16,634 nt of DNA from an uncultured Porphyromonas sp. (GTDB lineage: Bacteria; Bacteroidota; Bacteroidia; Bacteroidales; Porphyromonadaceae): positions 1 to 16,634 of the forward strand of contig USJF01000010.1 in assembly GCA_900554935.1 (NCBI GenBank), in the 5' to 3' direction. The notes beneath the pieces are model-generated. The model was not told the DNA's origin. It searched no databases and saw only the letters and a list, made by a program, of their open reading frames with translations. This document shows, piece by piece, positions 1 to 8,236 of this stretch; position 1 is the first letter of the stretch; every line of letters starts with the position of its first letter. The position numbers were made by a program, and so were the translations under genes.

Positions 1-189
1 CGCATAGCGGTCGTGCACCTCCTGCCAATCCACGCCCTTCTCCTCAAAGAAGCAGTAGCGCTCATCCATAATCTTCCAGAGCGCTTCAAAGTTGGCTTTT
101 TGATCTGCCACTCGTGGCGACTCAGGGATACAACCTCCTAGAGTAACTAGGGTAAAAACTAATATAGTTAGCGTTATCTTTTTCATCAT
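1..189 (-). CDS. S41-family peptidase-like lipoprotein, N-terminal part only
   Basis: Only the first 63 codons are inside the window; the gene continues past the left edge. The product starts MMKKIT, followed by a hydrophobic segment and a lipobox-like LGGC, so Cys20 is the probable lipidated residue. After it comes a segment (about residues 31-63) containing NFEALWKIMDERYCFFEE and VDWQEVHDRYA. This matches the N-terminal helical region that precedes the PDZ and peptidase domains in Bacteroidales S41 (C-terminal-processing/tricorn-type) proteases. The catalytic region is not visible, so activity is inferred only from this N-terminus. The start ATG at 189-187 overlaps the TGA of the upstream gene (ATGA); the ATG directly after it (186-184) is an alternative. 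The gene is therefore probably translationally coupled to the DUF3316-like gene and transcribed from the parC promoter. Expected location is the outer membrane, periplasmic face or surface. Confidence 0.7.
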   Translation of the reverse strand, partial: MMKKITLTILVFTLVTLGGCIPESPRVADQKANFEALWKIMDERYCFFEEKGVDWQEVHDRYA

Positions 190-1124
190 TCACGATATCT
201 ACTTAATAGGTTACTAGAAGCTACCGCTCTTCCTCCAGAGAGCTTAAAGCTATCCACCGATATTCCTATCACAAAGCCCCAGCTACCCGACTTGTAAGTG
301 GTGTGATTGACCGTCTGTGCAAAATGTCTATGCTCCGCCCCCAAAGTGAGCGTAAGATTGTGGATAGGTAGATCAATAAGTAGCCTCTGCTTGATGCCTA
401 TAGTATTATGAAAAGAGCCGAAGTGAATCGCTATCTTAGCCCCATTATCGCCAGAAATATAGTCGTAGTAGCTCTGTCCATATTCTGGGTGAAAGAAGCC
501 CATAACCAGTGGTATCTGGGCGGAATAACTGATGCTGAGGGGCAAGACATGCCATGGTATTTGATACCTGACGCGTCCCCAGCCATCTAGGCCGAAATGC
601 GCCTTCAGGCTACCTAGATTATTGGTGTTGGAGCTCTTCAGATGCCCACCGACCTCTAAAGCGAGAAGTGGGGCAAGGTCCAGAGAGAGCCCTTTATGCT
701 GTAGCACTCGCCAGCTAGGCCCTACCGCATAGTCCATCCCAAGACTGTACATACTGGTGCCATTGCTTTTATTTTTGAGTTGAGCTAAGTAGAGAGATAG
801 GTCTTGGTAGATATGCCAGCACTGCTCCCTAGGCGAAGCAAAGTCGGTAAGGAAAGAAGCCCTTCCAGCCATTCCATTGTGGGCGATAGGACTAAGGTAC
901 TCATCCAATACACCCATACCCTCCCATTGTACTAGGTACTTAGTATGTGTCATGGGTAAGGCTCCTTGCCAGCTCCAAGGCTCTCCTTGTACCCATTTAC
1001 CCACTTTGTGATACCACTTCTCTGGAGCCTTCTCCTCCTGATCCTGTGCCAGAGCCAACGAGGTGCAGAAAGGGAGAAGGGCAAGTAGTAGCCACCCCTT
1101 ACACCAATAAATATACTTATTCAT
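186..1124 (-). CDS. Secreted DUF3316-like protein of unknown function
   Basis: I place the start at the ATG at 1124-1122, giving about 312 residues. It opens with a clear signal peptide: MNKYIYWCKG, a Leu/Ala-rich core, and a cleavage site after ALA before QDQEE. An upstream in-frame start at 1175 would add 17 charged residues lying wholly inside parC and would spoil the signal peptide, so I reject it. The mature protein has many short alternating hydrophobic/aromatic stretches and a PEYGQSYYDYISGD segment around residue 212, which recalls the Bacteroidetes DUF3316 family. That assignment is from memory. The pattern suggests a beta-rich, possibly barrel-like envelope protein, but no enzymatic motif is visible. 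Its first codons overlap the end of parC by 8 bases, and its stop overlaps the start of the S41 protease gene, so all three are probably co-transcribed. Confidence 0.65.
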   Translation of the reverse strand: MNKYIYWCKGWLLLALLPFCTSLALAQDQEEKAPEKWYHKVGKWVQGEPWSWQGALPMTHTKYLVQWEGMGVLDEYLSPIAHNGMAGRASFLTDFASPREQCWHIYQDLSLYLAQLKNKSNGTSMYSLGMDYAVGPSWRVLQHKGLSLDLAPLLALEVGGHLKSSNTNNLGSLKAHFGLDGWGRVRYQIPWHVLPLSISYSAQIPLVMGFFHPEYGQSYYDYISGDNGAKIAIHFGSFHNTIGIKQRLLIDLPIHNLTLTLGAEHRHFAQTVNHTTYKSGSWGFVIGISVDSFKLSGGRAVASSNLLSRYRE

Positions 1125-3795
1125 CCTCATCATCATCCTTAAATTCAAGCATTTTTTGTCCCGTTGCCTCCTCAATCAAGTGCAAAGTCTCCTTCAGATC
1201 CTCCTCCTCACTCTTCCTATTTGTTGCGGGGACTTCTGTATCAGTAGATTCCTCCTCCTTCTCCTCCGGGAGTCGGGCAGGAGGTAGCTCCTCTACCTCT
1301 GCCACCTCGTAATTGCTAATCCGCTTTCCTTTGGCGCGAATGCTCTTCTCACCAATAAAGGCTTCAGCATCTATCTCTATCGGCATTCGGTGCTCATCCC
1401 TTCCGCCAAAGCTCACTTTGAGGAGTGGGTATACCTCTTCACTAAGGAGCAAGATCTTATTTTGCTCCTCACCTTGCACAAAAGTTCGCCCATCCTCTTC
1501 ATCGATCGGGAAGCGCTTGATATAGGTATACTTCGCCCCCTCATCGTAGTAGACCAGCGTCCATATCTTATCAGGGTCGTATGGCTCTATCACCTTGATA
1601 TCTCGCTCGAAATGTGTGGCATCACTGTATCCAGTGGTGTAGCACTCCCCATTCTCCCTGATCACTAGCACTTGATCATCGCCTGCAAACTCACCTAGGT
1701 AGGTGCCACGCTCATCGTAATTGATGCGGAAGACATCCCAGTCAAACCACACCTTCCTACCACCAAGGGTACTGGCGCCCTGCTCCTTGAGCGTCACCTT
1801 AAAGACATTGCCCCTAGTGAGTAGATTGCCCTTAGCTGTACGGCTCTTGATCAATATCTCCGCAAAGTCACGCTCAAAGACCAGCTTACGCCTACGCTCC
1901 CTCTGCGTAGGTCGAAGCACCACCTTCACCGTCTCAGCCTCCCCATTGGGATTAGCCGAAAAGTAAAGGAGCTTAGAGCCCGGCTTCTCCTGCGTCACAG
2001 AGTACTCCCTATCACGGATGAGAGAGGGGATATTGAAGCGCTTGATATAGGCTGCACCATTCTTGCCGTCACGGTAGATCACATTATATATAGTGCGCTT
2101 ATCATTACGGATCCAGCGAGCTACGTGCAGAATATCCTTGCCCACAAAAGCCTTTTCCGATACCTTAGTAATGAGGTACCGACCATCTCTTAGGAAGACA
2201 ATCACATCGTCTAGGTCCGAAACTTCGCAGACAAATTCATCCTTCTTCAGGCCTGTGCCGATGAAACCGCCTTCACGATCCACATAGAGCTTCTCATTTT
2301 TCAGCACCACCTTGGCCACTTGTATCTCATCGAAGCTTTGGATCTTGGTGAGTCGGGGATATTTATCGCCATATTCTTTGAGTAGCTTTTGGTACCACTT
2401 GATGGTGTAAGAGCGGATGTCATTCAGCCTATCCTTAACCTCTGCCATCTCCTTTTCAAGCCCTTGGATGAAGAGTTGGTTTTTCTCCTCATTAAAGCGA
2501 AGAATGCGAGCCATACGAAGCTCTAAAAGAAGCTTAAGGTCGTCGTCCGTTACAGGTCGTATCATCCCTTCCAAAGCATCTGCCAGACGCTCTCGGATAT
2601 GGGCTATCGCCATCTTCAGGTTTTTCGCCTGCTCAAACTCTTTGTCCTTGTAGATACGACGTTGGATAAATAGCTCCTCCAGTGAGCTCTTGAGGTGTTG
2701 CTCCTCCAGCTCCCCTAGCTTAATCTTGAGCTCCGAACGCAGGTAGGTCATGGTGCGCTCCACCCCATCCTTTAGCACCTCAGTGATATTGAGAAATTCT
2801 GGTTTGTCATCGCGGATCACACAGCAGTTAGGGGCTATGCTCACCTCGCAGTCAGTAAAGGCATAGAGCGCATCGATTGTTTTATCTGACGATGTGCCAG
2901 GGGGAAGCTGTATCTCTATATTGGCAGTAGCAGCTGTCTTATCATCGATCTTACGCACCTTGATATTGCCCCTATCATTGGCCCGCATAATAGACTCAAT
3001 GATAGAGCTCGTGGTACGCGAAAAGGGTATTTCCGTGATGGCTAGTGTCTTGGCATCTTTTTTCTCAATAAGGGCACGCACCTTGATCTGTCCGCCACGC
3101 TCTCCATCATTGTATCGGCTCACATCCATCAGCCCACCCGTTGGGAAGTCTGGATAAAGCTCAAATTCTTCGCCCTTCAGATAAGCAATACAAGCCTCGA
3201 GCAACTCCCGCACATTGTGAGGCAATATCTTGCACGAAAGGCCTACCGCAATACCCTCCGCCCCTTGTGCCAAGAGGAGGGGAAACTTCACTGGCAGTGC
3301 TATCGGCTCCTTGTGCGTCGCATCGTACGAGAGCTTATAGTCGGTAATCTTATCGCTGAAGAGTACCTCTTTGGCAAAAGGGGTGAGCCTCGCTTCTATA
3401 TACCTAGCTGCTGCTGCCCCATCACCCGTAAGGATATTACCCCAGTTACCTTGGCAATCAATCAATAAGTCCTTTTGACCTAGTTGCACCAGGGCATCGC
3501 CGATACTAGCATCGCCGTGTGGGTGAAGCGACATCGTCTGCCCCACGATATTGGCCACCTTGATCAGGCGGTCGTCCATCTGCGACATAGTATAAAGTAT
3601 GCGTCGCTGTACAGGCTTCAGCCCATCCTCAATATGAGGCACAGCACGCTCTAGGATCACATACGAGGCATACGAGAGAAACCAATTGCGGTACATTCCA
3701 CTCAGCACATAGCTTCCTCCGCTATCTTTTAGCATCTCTTCGCTATTTTGACTGAGCTCCTCAATAGGTCCGTTTTGATTGTTTTCTTCCATCAT
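1117..3795 (-). CDS. parC: DNA topoisomerase IV subunit A
   Basis: The 892-residue product is the DNA-cleaving subunit of a type IIA topoisomerase, which with ParE decatenates and relaxes chromosomes. Visible landmarks are DGLKPVQRRILYTM near residues 58-70, HPHGD at 91-95, and AAARYIEARL with the catalytic Tyr132 that attaches to the 5' DNA end. A long helical coiled region follows (about 340-480), then a beta-rich C-terminal domain (about 520-840). No GyrA box (QRRGGKG) is present, which favours topoisomerase IV over gyrase. The last 50 or so residues are very acidic and end in a run of Asp and Glu, a probable disordered tail. At the position of E. coli GyrA Ser83 this protein has Ala96, while Asp100 matches Asp87. 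No parE is adjacent. Two genes for envelope proteins follow in overlapping frames. The ATG at 3795 is only about 12 bases from the predicted transcription start. Confidence 0.93.
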   Translation of the reverse strand: MMEENNQNGPIEELSQNSEEMLKDSGGSYVLSGMYRNWFLSYASYVILERAVPHIEDGLKPVQRRILYTMSQMDDRLIKVANIVGQTMSLHPHGDASIGDALVQLGQKDLLIDCQGNWGNILTGDGAAAARYIEARLTPFAKEVLFSDKITDYKLSYDATHKEPIALPVKFPLLLAQGAEGIAVGLSCKILPHNVRELLEACIAYLKGEEFELYPDFPTGGLMDVSRYNDGERGGQIKVRALIEKKDAKTLAITEIPFSRTTSSIIESIMRANDRGNIKVRKIDDKTAATANIEIQLPPGTSSDKTIDALYAFTDCEVSIAPNCCVIRDDKPEFLNITEVLKDGVERTMTYLRSELKIKLGELEEQHLKSSLEELFIQRRIYKDKEFEQAKNLKMAIAHIRERLADALEGMIRPVTDDDLKLLLELRMARILRFNEEKNQLFIQGLEKEMAEVKDRLNDIRSYTIKWYQKLLKEYGDKYPRLTKIQSFDEIQVAKVVLKNEKLYVDREGGFIGTGLKKDEFVCEVSDLDDVIVFLRDGRYLITKVSEKAFVGKDILHVARWIRNDKRTIYNVIYRDGKNGAAYIKRFNIPSLIRDREYSVTQEKPGSKLLYFSANPNGEAETVKVVLRPTQRERRRKLVFERDFAEILIKSRTAKGNLLTRGNVFKVTLKEQGASTLGGRKVWFDWDVFRINYDERGTYLGEFAGDDQVLVIRENGECYTTGYSDATHFERDIKVIEPYDPDKIWTLVYYDEGAKYTYIKRFPIDEEDGRTFVQGEEQNKILLLSEEVYPLLKVSFGGRDEHRMPIEIDAEAFIGEKSIRAKGKRISNYEVAEVEELPPARLPEEKEEESTDTEVPATNRKSEEEDLKETLHLIEEATGQKMLEFKDDDEDE

Positions 3796-3812
3796 TTGAA
3801 TTCAATTTGGCA

Positions 3813-3843
3813 CAAATTTAATCAATTATTCAATGTGTGCCAA
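3813..3843 (-). promoter_or_regulatory. Bacteroidetes-type promoter of parC
   Basis: On the minus strand TTG (3843-3841) is followed after 20 bases by TAAATTTG (3820-3813). This matches the Bacteroidetes primary sigma consensus TTG-N19/20-TAnnTTTG. It predicts a transcription start near 3806 and a very short leader before the parC ATG at 3795. Confidence 0.6.
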
Positions 3844-4044
3844 GATGTAGATGACGAGAAGCGAGATTTCTATTGCTTTGCCACGATACTCCAAATGCCT
3901 TAGGCGATGAAAGGTGCTAAACCTCTTGAGGATTGATTACCTGAAGGATGGCATTCGGATTTAGTCAGCAATTTAATGGATACTCATGTATGTTGCTATA
4001 AACCAATAGGATAATAACACTCTTGCCTAGACCGCATCTCACCG

Positions 4045-4159
4045 ATTGTCGAGTTACGAACTCAGCGATTGCTTAGTTCGTAACTCAGTGATTGCTTAGT
4101 TCGTAACTCAGTGATTGCTTAGTTCGTAACTCGCCGTTTGCTAAGTTCGTAACTCGCTA
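4045..4159. repeat. Tandem array of five 23-bp palindromic units, first one inverted
   Basis: Five units start at 4045, 4068, 4091, 4114 and 4137, an exact 23-base period. Units 2 and 3 are identical; units 4 and 5 differ by a few bases. In register, units 2-5 carry the interrupted palindrome AGTTCGTAACT, and unit 1 carries its reverse complement AGTTACGAACT. Flanking bases confirm that unit 1 is an inverted copy: 16 of 18 positions match the reverse complement of unit 2. Units 1 and 2 can therefore fold into a hairpin with arms 4051-4066 and 4071-4086, 15 of 16 positions paired, and a GATT loop. There are no spacers, so this is not a CRISPR array. Confidence 0.9.
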
Positions 4160-4387
4160 GGTGTGTAGATTTGTAGTTGTGTATCAGTTAGTTGTGAAGC
4201 TGCTATTCTTGGGGTGGTATTCGGCTATAATTTTGTTTATTTCACAGACCTTGGATGGTGGTAAGTTGGGCCTTATCCGTGACTTTTATTTTTATTGTAT
4301 TAGATAGGATGGAGCGAAGTTGCTAGCAATTGGTTCTCCTCCTTTGTGTTTTTATCTGCTTATAAATCAATGATATAAGAGGACCTT

Positions 4388-4452
4388 AAGAGCCGGTAGA
4401 ACGTGGTTTTGTGGCGATTGTATCTCAAATGATGTGCCAATGGCTCTTTTTT
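4388..4452 (+). terminator. Possible terminator or attenuator-like stem with T run, upstream of alaS
   Basis: AAGAGCC at 4388-4394 is complementary to GGCTCTT at 4442-4448, and the second arm runs directly into six T residues (4447-4452). The loop is long (about 47 bases), so this is weak as an intrinsic terminator unless the loop folds internally. It lies upstream of the candidate alaS -7 element. It could stop transcription coming from the repeat region, or end a small transcript. It could also be chance. Confidence 0.25.
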
Positions 4453-4478
4453 GTAGAGAGTAACTGCTAAGTATTTGG

Positions 4479-4486
4479 TATCTTTG
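4479..4486 (+). promoter_or_regulatory. Candidate -7 element of the alaS-aroB-lon-ychF operon
   Basis: TATCTTTG at 4479-4486 fits the Bacteroidetes -7 consensus TAnnTTTG. The nearest clear TTG upstream (4451-4453) is 25 bases away rather than the usual 19-20, so the -33 half is weak. The predicted leader to the alaS ATG is about 35 bases. Confidence 0.4.
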
Positions 4487-4528
4487 CGAGTTGAAGATTT
4501 GGTCGTTTGATCTTATATTTGATTTTAT

Positions 4529-7150
4529 ATGATGACAGTTAATGAAATAAGGGGGAAGTATTTGCAGTTCTTTGAGAGTAAAGGGCATAAGGTGATACCA
4601 TCGGCACCTATGGTGATCAAGGATGACCCTACACTTATGTTTACTAATGCTGGTATGAACCAATTTAAGGATATCATATTGGGGAATGTACCGATCAAAT
4701 ATAGCCGAATGACCGATAGCCAGAAGTGCTTGAGGGTAAGTGGTAAGCACAACGACCTCGAGGAGGTCGGGCATGACACCTACCACCATACCATGTTTGA
4801 GATGCTGGGCAATTGGAGCTTTGGCGACTACTTTAAGAAAGAGGCGATTGCATGGGCGTGGGAACTGCTCACTGAGGTATATGGTATTGAGAAGGATCGC
4901 CTCTATGTGACTATCTTTGAGGGTGCTGAGAGTGAGGGGCTAGAGCGAGATAATGAAGCTCACAACTACTGGGCGGAGCATATTGCGAAGGATAGAATTC
5001 TTGATGGAAATAAGCACGATAACTTTTGGGAGATGGGCGAGACTGGTCCTTGTGGACCTTGCTCAGAAATTCACATTGACCTACGAAGCGATGAGGAGCG
5101 TGCCAAGGTGGATGGTAAGAGTTTGGTGAATCGTGATCACCCTCAGGTGGTGGAGATTTGGAACCTTGTCTTTATGCAGTACAATCGCAAGGCGGATGGC
5201 TCTTTAGTTGGTCTGCCTAATAAGGTGATTGATACAGGTATGGGACTGGAGCGTCTCTGTATGGCATTGCAGGGGAAAAAGAGTAATTATGATACCGATG
5301 TCTTTACCCCTCTGATTGATAAAATTGCGGAGCTATCGCATTTTAAGTATGGAGAGGATGAGCAAAAGGATATTGCTATGCGTGTGATTGCCGACCATGT
5401 CCGTACGATCGCTTTCAGTATTACGGACGGGCAATTGCCAAGTAATGCCAAGGCAGGCTATGTGATTAGGCGTATTCTCCGTAGAGCGGTGAGGTATGCC
5501 TATACTTTCCTCGATCAGCACGAGCCATTTATGTATCGATTGATTCCTACCCTCATTGATTTGATGGGAGCGCACTATACAGAGCTCAAGCAGCAGGAGG
5601 AGATCATCACGAAGGTGATAAAGCAGGAGGAGGCCTCTTTCCTCCGTACTCTGGAGACTGGTATGGCTCTCTTGGAGCAGCATATTCGTGAGATGGGTAG
5701 TAGTAAGACGCTCGATGGGAAGGTGGTCTTTGAGCTATATGATACGTATGGATTTCCTGCCGATCTTACGGATCTTATCCTACGTGAAAGGGGATTGAGT
5801 GCCGACCTTGAGGGCTTTGAAGTGGAGATGAAAAAGCAGAAGGAGCGCGCTAGAAATGCAGCTCACATTACAGCAGGTGACTGGGTGGAGGTGCATAGTG
5901 GCGAGCAGGAGTTCGTGGGCTATGACTTCCTAGAGGTGGAGACTGAACTGCTGAGGTATAGGGAGATCGAGCAGAATAAGGTGAAGACAATTCAAGCGGT
6001 CATTAGTCGCAATCCATTTTATGCCGAGGGGGGTGGACAAATAGGAGATAGAGGGTTATTGGTAGGAACCGAAGATGGAGAGGTGATCAAGGTGCTTGAT
6101 ACGATTAAGGAGAATAATCTGCCTATCTCGGTGCTGGAGAAGATTCCTAGTAATCCCAACCAAACTTTTGAGGCGAAGGTAGATCAGAAACTGAGACGAC
6201 AGACGGAGGCGAATCACAGTGCAACGCACTTATTGCACCACGCTCTAAGGGAGGTACTTGGTGTGCATGTGGAGCAGAAGGGATCATATGTGAGTGATAA
6301 GCTACTTAGATTTGACTTCTCGCATTTCTCTAAGATGAGCCGTGAGGAGCTTCGCTTGGTGGAGCAGAAGGTGAATGAGGCAATTCGACTAGATAGCAGG
6401 AGGGAGGAGCACCGTTCTATGCCTATTGAAGAGGCAAAGAACATGGGCGCTATGGCTTTCTTTGGGGAGAAGTATGGTGAGGAGGTCCGCGTGATAAAGT
6501 ATGGCGATTCTATTGAGTTCTGTGGCGGTACTCATGTACCTAGCACTGGAGTGATTGGCTCTTTTAGGATTGTCTCGGAGAGTTCGATCGCAGCTGGGAT
6601 CCGTCGTATCGAGGCGGTGACGGGTGTGGGAGCAGATGAGTATTACTATGAGCAGCAGGATAAGATCTGGATGGTTCAAGAGATGCTTCAGAATGCCCCT
6701 AACTTGGTAAAGGCTGTGAAGAAGCTGATAGAAGACGATGAGAAGCTACGGAAGGAGCTGAAGCAAGCTCACGAGCAGCAGAAGCATCAATTGGTGGAGA
6801 AGCTCATCTCTTCGGCTAAGTCTCTATCGGGTGTGGAGCTGATATCAGCTCAGCTGGAGGCTCCAGCAAGTCTGGTAAAGGATATTGCTTTTGCCCTTAA
6901 GCCACTTTTGAAGGGGAAGGAGTTTGTGATAGCATTAGGTTCGGTGGATGATGATAAGCCATCGCTCACTGTGATGCTTTCGGATGAGCTTGTCTCTAAG
7001 GGGCTGAATGCTGGGCAATTGGTACGTGAGGCTGGTAAACTTATTCAAGGTGGTGGCGGTGGACAGCCTAACTTTGCGACTGCTGGAGGTAAGGATAAGA
7101 GCGGTGTAAGTGGAGCTTTGAATAAGATCATTGAAAGTATAAATCTTTGA
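4529..7150 (+). CDS. alaS: Alanyl-tRNA synthetase
   Basis: The 873-residue enzyme charges tRNA-Ala with alanine in the cytoplasm. The class II catalytic domain is at the N-terminus: [26 protein letters not shown] begins near residue 66 (written here as [12 protein letters not shown] then [14 protein letters not shown]), GNWSFGDYF follows at 94-102, and motif 3 is DTGMGLER at 235-242. The editing domain has both zinc-binding motifs intact, HSATH at 563-567 and CGGTH at 665-669, so clearance of mischarged Ser/Gly should be functional. The C-Ala domain ends with a glycine run and [10 protein letters not shown] near residue 840, which is typical of the family. Length is normal. Two ATG codons are adjacent (4529 and 4532), and either may be used. 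This is the first gene of a tight plus-strand cluster; the aroB start codon lies 4 bases after its stop. Confidence 0.97.
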   Translation: MMTVNEIRGKYLQFFESKGHKVIPSAPMVIKDDPTLMFTNAGMNQFKDIILGNVPIKYSRMTDSQKCLRVSGKHNDLEEVGHDTYHHTMFEMLGNWSFGDYFKKEAIAWAWELLTEVYGIEKDRLYVTIFEGAESEGLERDNEAHNYWAEHIAKDRILDGNKHDNFWEMGETGPCGPCSEIHIDLRSDEERAKVDGKSLVNRDHPQVVEIWNLVFMQYNRKADGSLVGLPNKVIDTGMGLERLCMALQGKKSNYDTDVFTPLIDKIAELSHFKYGEDEQKDIAMRVIADHVRTIAFSITDGQLPSNAKAGYVIRRILRRAVRYAYTFLDQHEPFMYRLIPTLIDLMGAHYTELKQQEEIITKVIKQEEASFLRTLETGMALLEQHIREMGSSKTLDGKVVFELYDTYGFPADLTDLILRERGLSADLEGFEVEMKKQKERARNAAHITAGDWVEVHSGEQEFVGYDFLEVETELLRYREIEQNKVKTIQAVISRNPFYAEGGGQIGDRGLLVGTEDGEVIKVLDTIKENNLPISVLEKIPSNPNQTFEAKVDQKLRRQTEANHSATHLLHHALREVLGVHVEQKGSYVSDKLLRFDFSHFSKMSREELRLVEQKVNEAIRLDSRREEHRSMPIEEAKNMGAMAFFGEKYGEEVRVIKYGDSIEFCGGTHVPSTGVIGSFRIVSESSIAAGIRRIEAVTGVGADEYYYEQQDKIWMVQEMLQNAPNLVKAVKKLIEDDEKLRKELKQAHEQQKHQLVEKLISSAKSLSGVELISAQLEAPASLVKDIAFALKPLLKGKEFVIALGSVDDDKPSLTVMLSDELVSKGLNAGQLVREAGKLIQGGGGGQPNFATAGGKDKSGVSGALNKIIESINL

Positions 7151-7154
7151 TTCT

Positions 7155-8207
7155 TTGGGGAAGACTGAAGCTATAGTACTTGATATAGAGAGCGTAGCTG
7201 ACAGGCTACGAGCATTGGCAGGTAGGCACAAGGTGGCGCTACTTGCTGATGATAATACTATTGAGCAGTGCTATCCGCTGATCGAGGATGAGCAGGTAGA
7301 TGTATTGCTAGCTCCGATTGGCGAGGAGGCGAAGTCTCTGGAGGTGGTTCAATTTTTATGGAACTCCCTTGCGGAGCTTGGTTATACTCGATACGACTAT
7401 CTCGTTACTTTGGGTGGCGGATCACTAAGTGATCTAGGCGGATTTGTGGCGAGTACCTATATGAGAGGGATTAAGCTAGTGCATATCCCAACGACTCTCC
7501 TAGGTATGATAGATGCCAGTATTGGAGGGAAGACAGCCATTGATTATGAAGGGATCAAGAATCTTATTGGCTCTTTTTTTGAGCCCAATGAGGTGTGGAT
7601 ATCTCTATCTTTCTTGGAGACGCTTCCGGAGAAAGAGATACTATGTGGCGAGGCGGAACTGATTAAATATGGCCTGCTGGATAGTGAAGAGCTATATCAA
7701 GAGACTCTGAACTTGGAGGAGATATCGCCTGAATTGATCGGGAAGGTAGTGGAATATAAGTTGAACCTTGTCGCTACTGACTTACGTGATGAGGGAGGTA
7801 GGGTGGTACTTAACCTGGGGCATACTACTGCCCATAGTCTAGAAGCTTTGAAAATATCGCGAGGGGAAATTTTGCCTCATGGTATTGCTGTGATGGCGGG
7901 CTTGATCGTGGCCCTTTATATTTCGTATAAGTGGTATGGACTTGAGGAGAAGGTCTTATCTAGGCTGATACGGGTGGCGAAGGAGAGGTTCCCGAGGGTG
8001 GCCTTTTCGTGTGACGACTACGAGGAGATGTGGCAGTTGGCTTTGAAGGATAAGAAGAATGCGGGGGATGAGCTGCTGACTATGGTCTTGCTTAGTGGGG
8101 TGGGTTCCCCAATAACTGACCTGGTGACGCGTGCTCAGTGGGAGGAGGCATTGGACTTTTATGTCTTGATTGGCATACTATTTGCTTACTACTTAGGTAG
8201 ATGGTAG
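7155..8207 (+). CDS. aroB: 3-dehydroquinate synthase
   Basis: This is the second enzyme of the shikimate pathway, an NAD- and metal-dependent cyclase converting DAHP to 3-dehydroquinate. Family motifs are clear: LGGGSLSDLGGFVASTYMRG (residues 86-105), IPTTLLGMIDASIGGKTAID (111-130) and KNLIGSFFEP (135-144). The likely zinc ligands are Glu168 in CGEAELIK, His223 in NLGHTTAHSLE and His242 in PHG. The gene starts with TTG at 7155: an in-frame stop (7140-7142) lies just upstream, and no in-frame ATG occurs before the NAD-binding segment. The start lies 4 bases after alaS, so coupled translation is likely. The C-terminus (from about residue 335) ends in a hydrophobic, Tyr-rich stretch, YVLIGILFAYYLGRW, unlike the usual polar tail. 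This may be lineage drift or a recent change of the 3' end. Confidence 0.93.
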   Translation: MGKTEAIVLDIESVADRLRALAGRHKVALLADDNTIEQCYPLIEDEQVDVLLAPIGEEAKSLEVVQFLWNSLAELGYTRYDYLVTLGGGSLSDLGGFVASTYMRGIKLVHIPTTLLGMIDASIGGKTAIDYEGIKNLIGSFFEPNEVWISLSFLETLPEKEILCGEAELIKYGLLDSEELYQETLNLEEISPELIGKVVEYKLNLVATDLRDEGGRVVLNLGHTTAHSLEALKISRGEILPHGIAVMAGLIVALYISYKWYGLEEKVLSRLIRVAKERFPRVAFSCDDYEEMWQLALKDKKNAGDELLTMVLLSGVGSPITDLVTRAQWEEALDFYVLIGILFAYYLGRW

Positions 8208-8236
8208 GGAGGGTTTTTGACTTTTAGAAATAAAGG

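Larger units (their letters stand above)
3796..4528. other. Long divergent intergenic region between parC and alaS
   Basis: This 733-base gap separates two divergently transcribed housekeeping genes. It holds the parC promoter at its left edge, the 23-bp repeat array at 4045-4159, an inverted repeat followed by a T run at 4388-4452, and a candidate -7 element for alaS at 4479-4486. I found no convincing protein-coding frame, tRNA or recognised riboswitch. Much of 3850-4040 and 4160-4390 is A/T-rich sequence with no structure I can name. Open frames that run antisense across the start of alaS look like shadows of that gene. Confidence 0.6.

Noticed and set aside
1125-1175. Longer N-terminus for the DUF3316-like protein
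   Set aside because: The 17 extra residues lie within parC, are highly charged, and would bury the signal peptide; the ATG at 1124 gives a clean export signal.
947-1525. Plus-strand frames inside the DUF3316-like gene and parC
   Set aside because: Low-complexity Ser/Pro-rich translations antisense to well-supported genes.
3900-3930. Short palindrome CCTCTTGAGG as a regulatory site
   Set aside because: Ten bases of dyad symmetry in a long A/T-rich gap are easily expected by chance, and no second copy is seen.
4045-4159. CRISPR-like array
   Set aside because: The repeats follow each other with no unique spacers, and no cas genes are present.
4367-4789. Antisense frames across the start of alaS
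   Set aside because: They mirror the conserved alaS coding sequence on the opposite strand and match no family I know.
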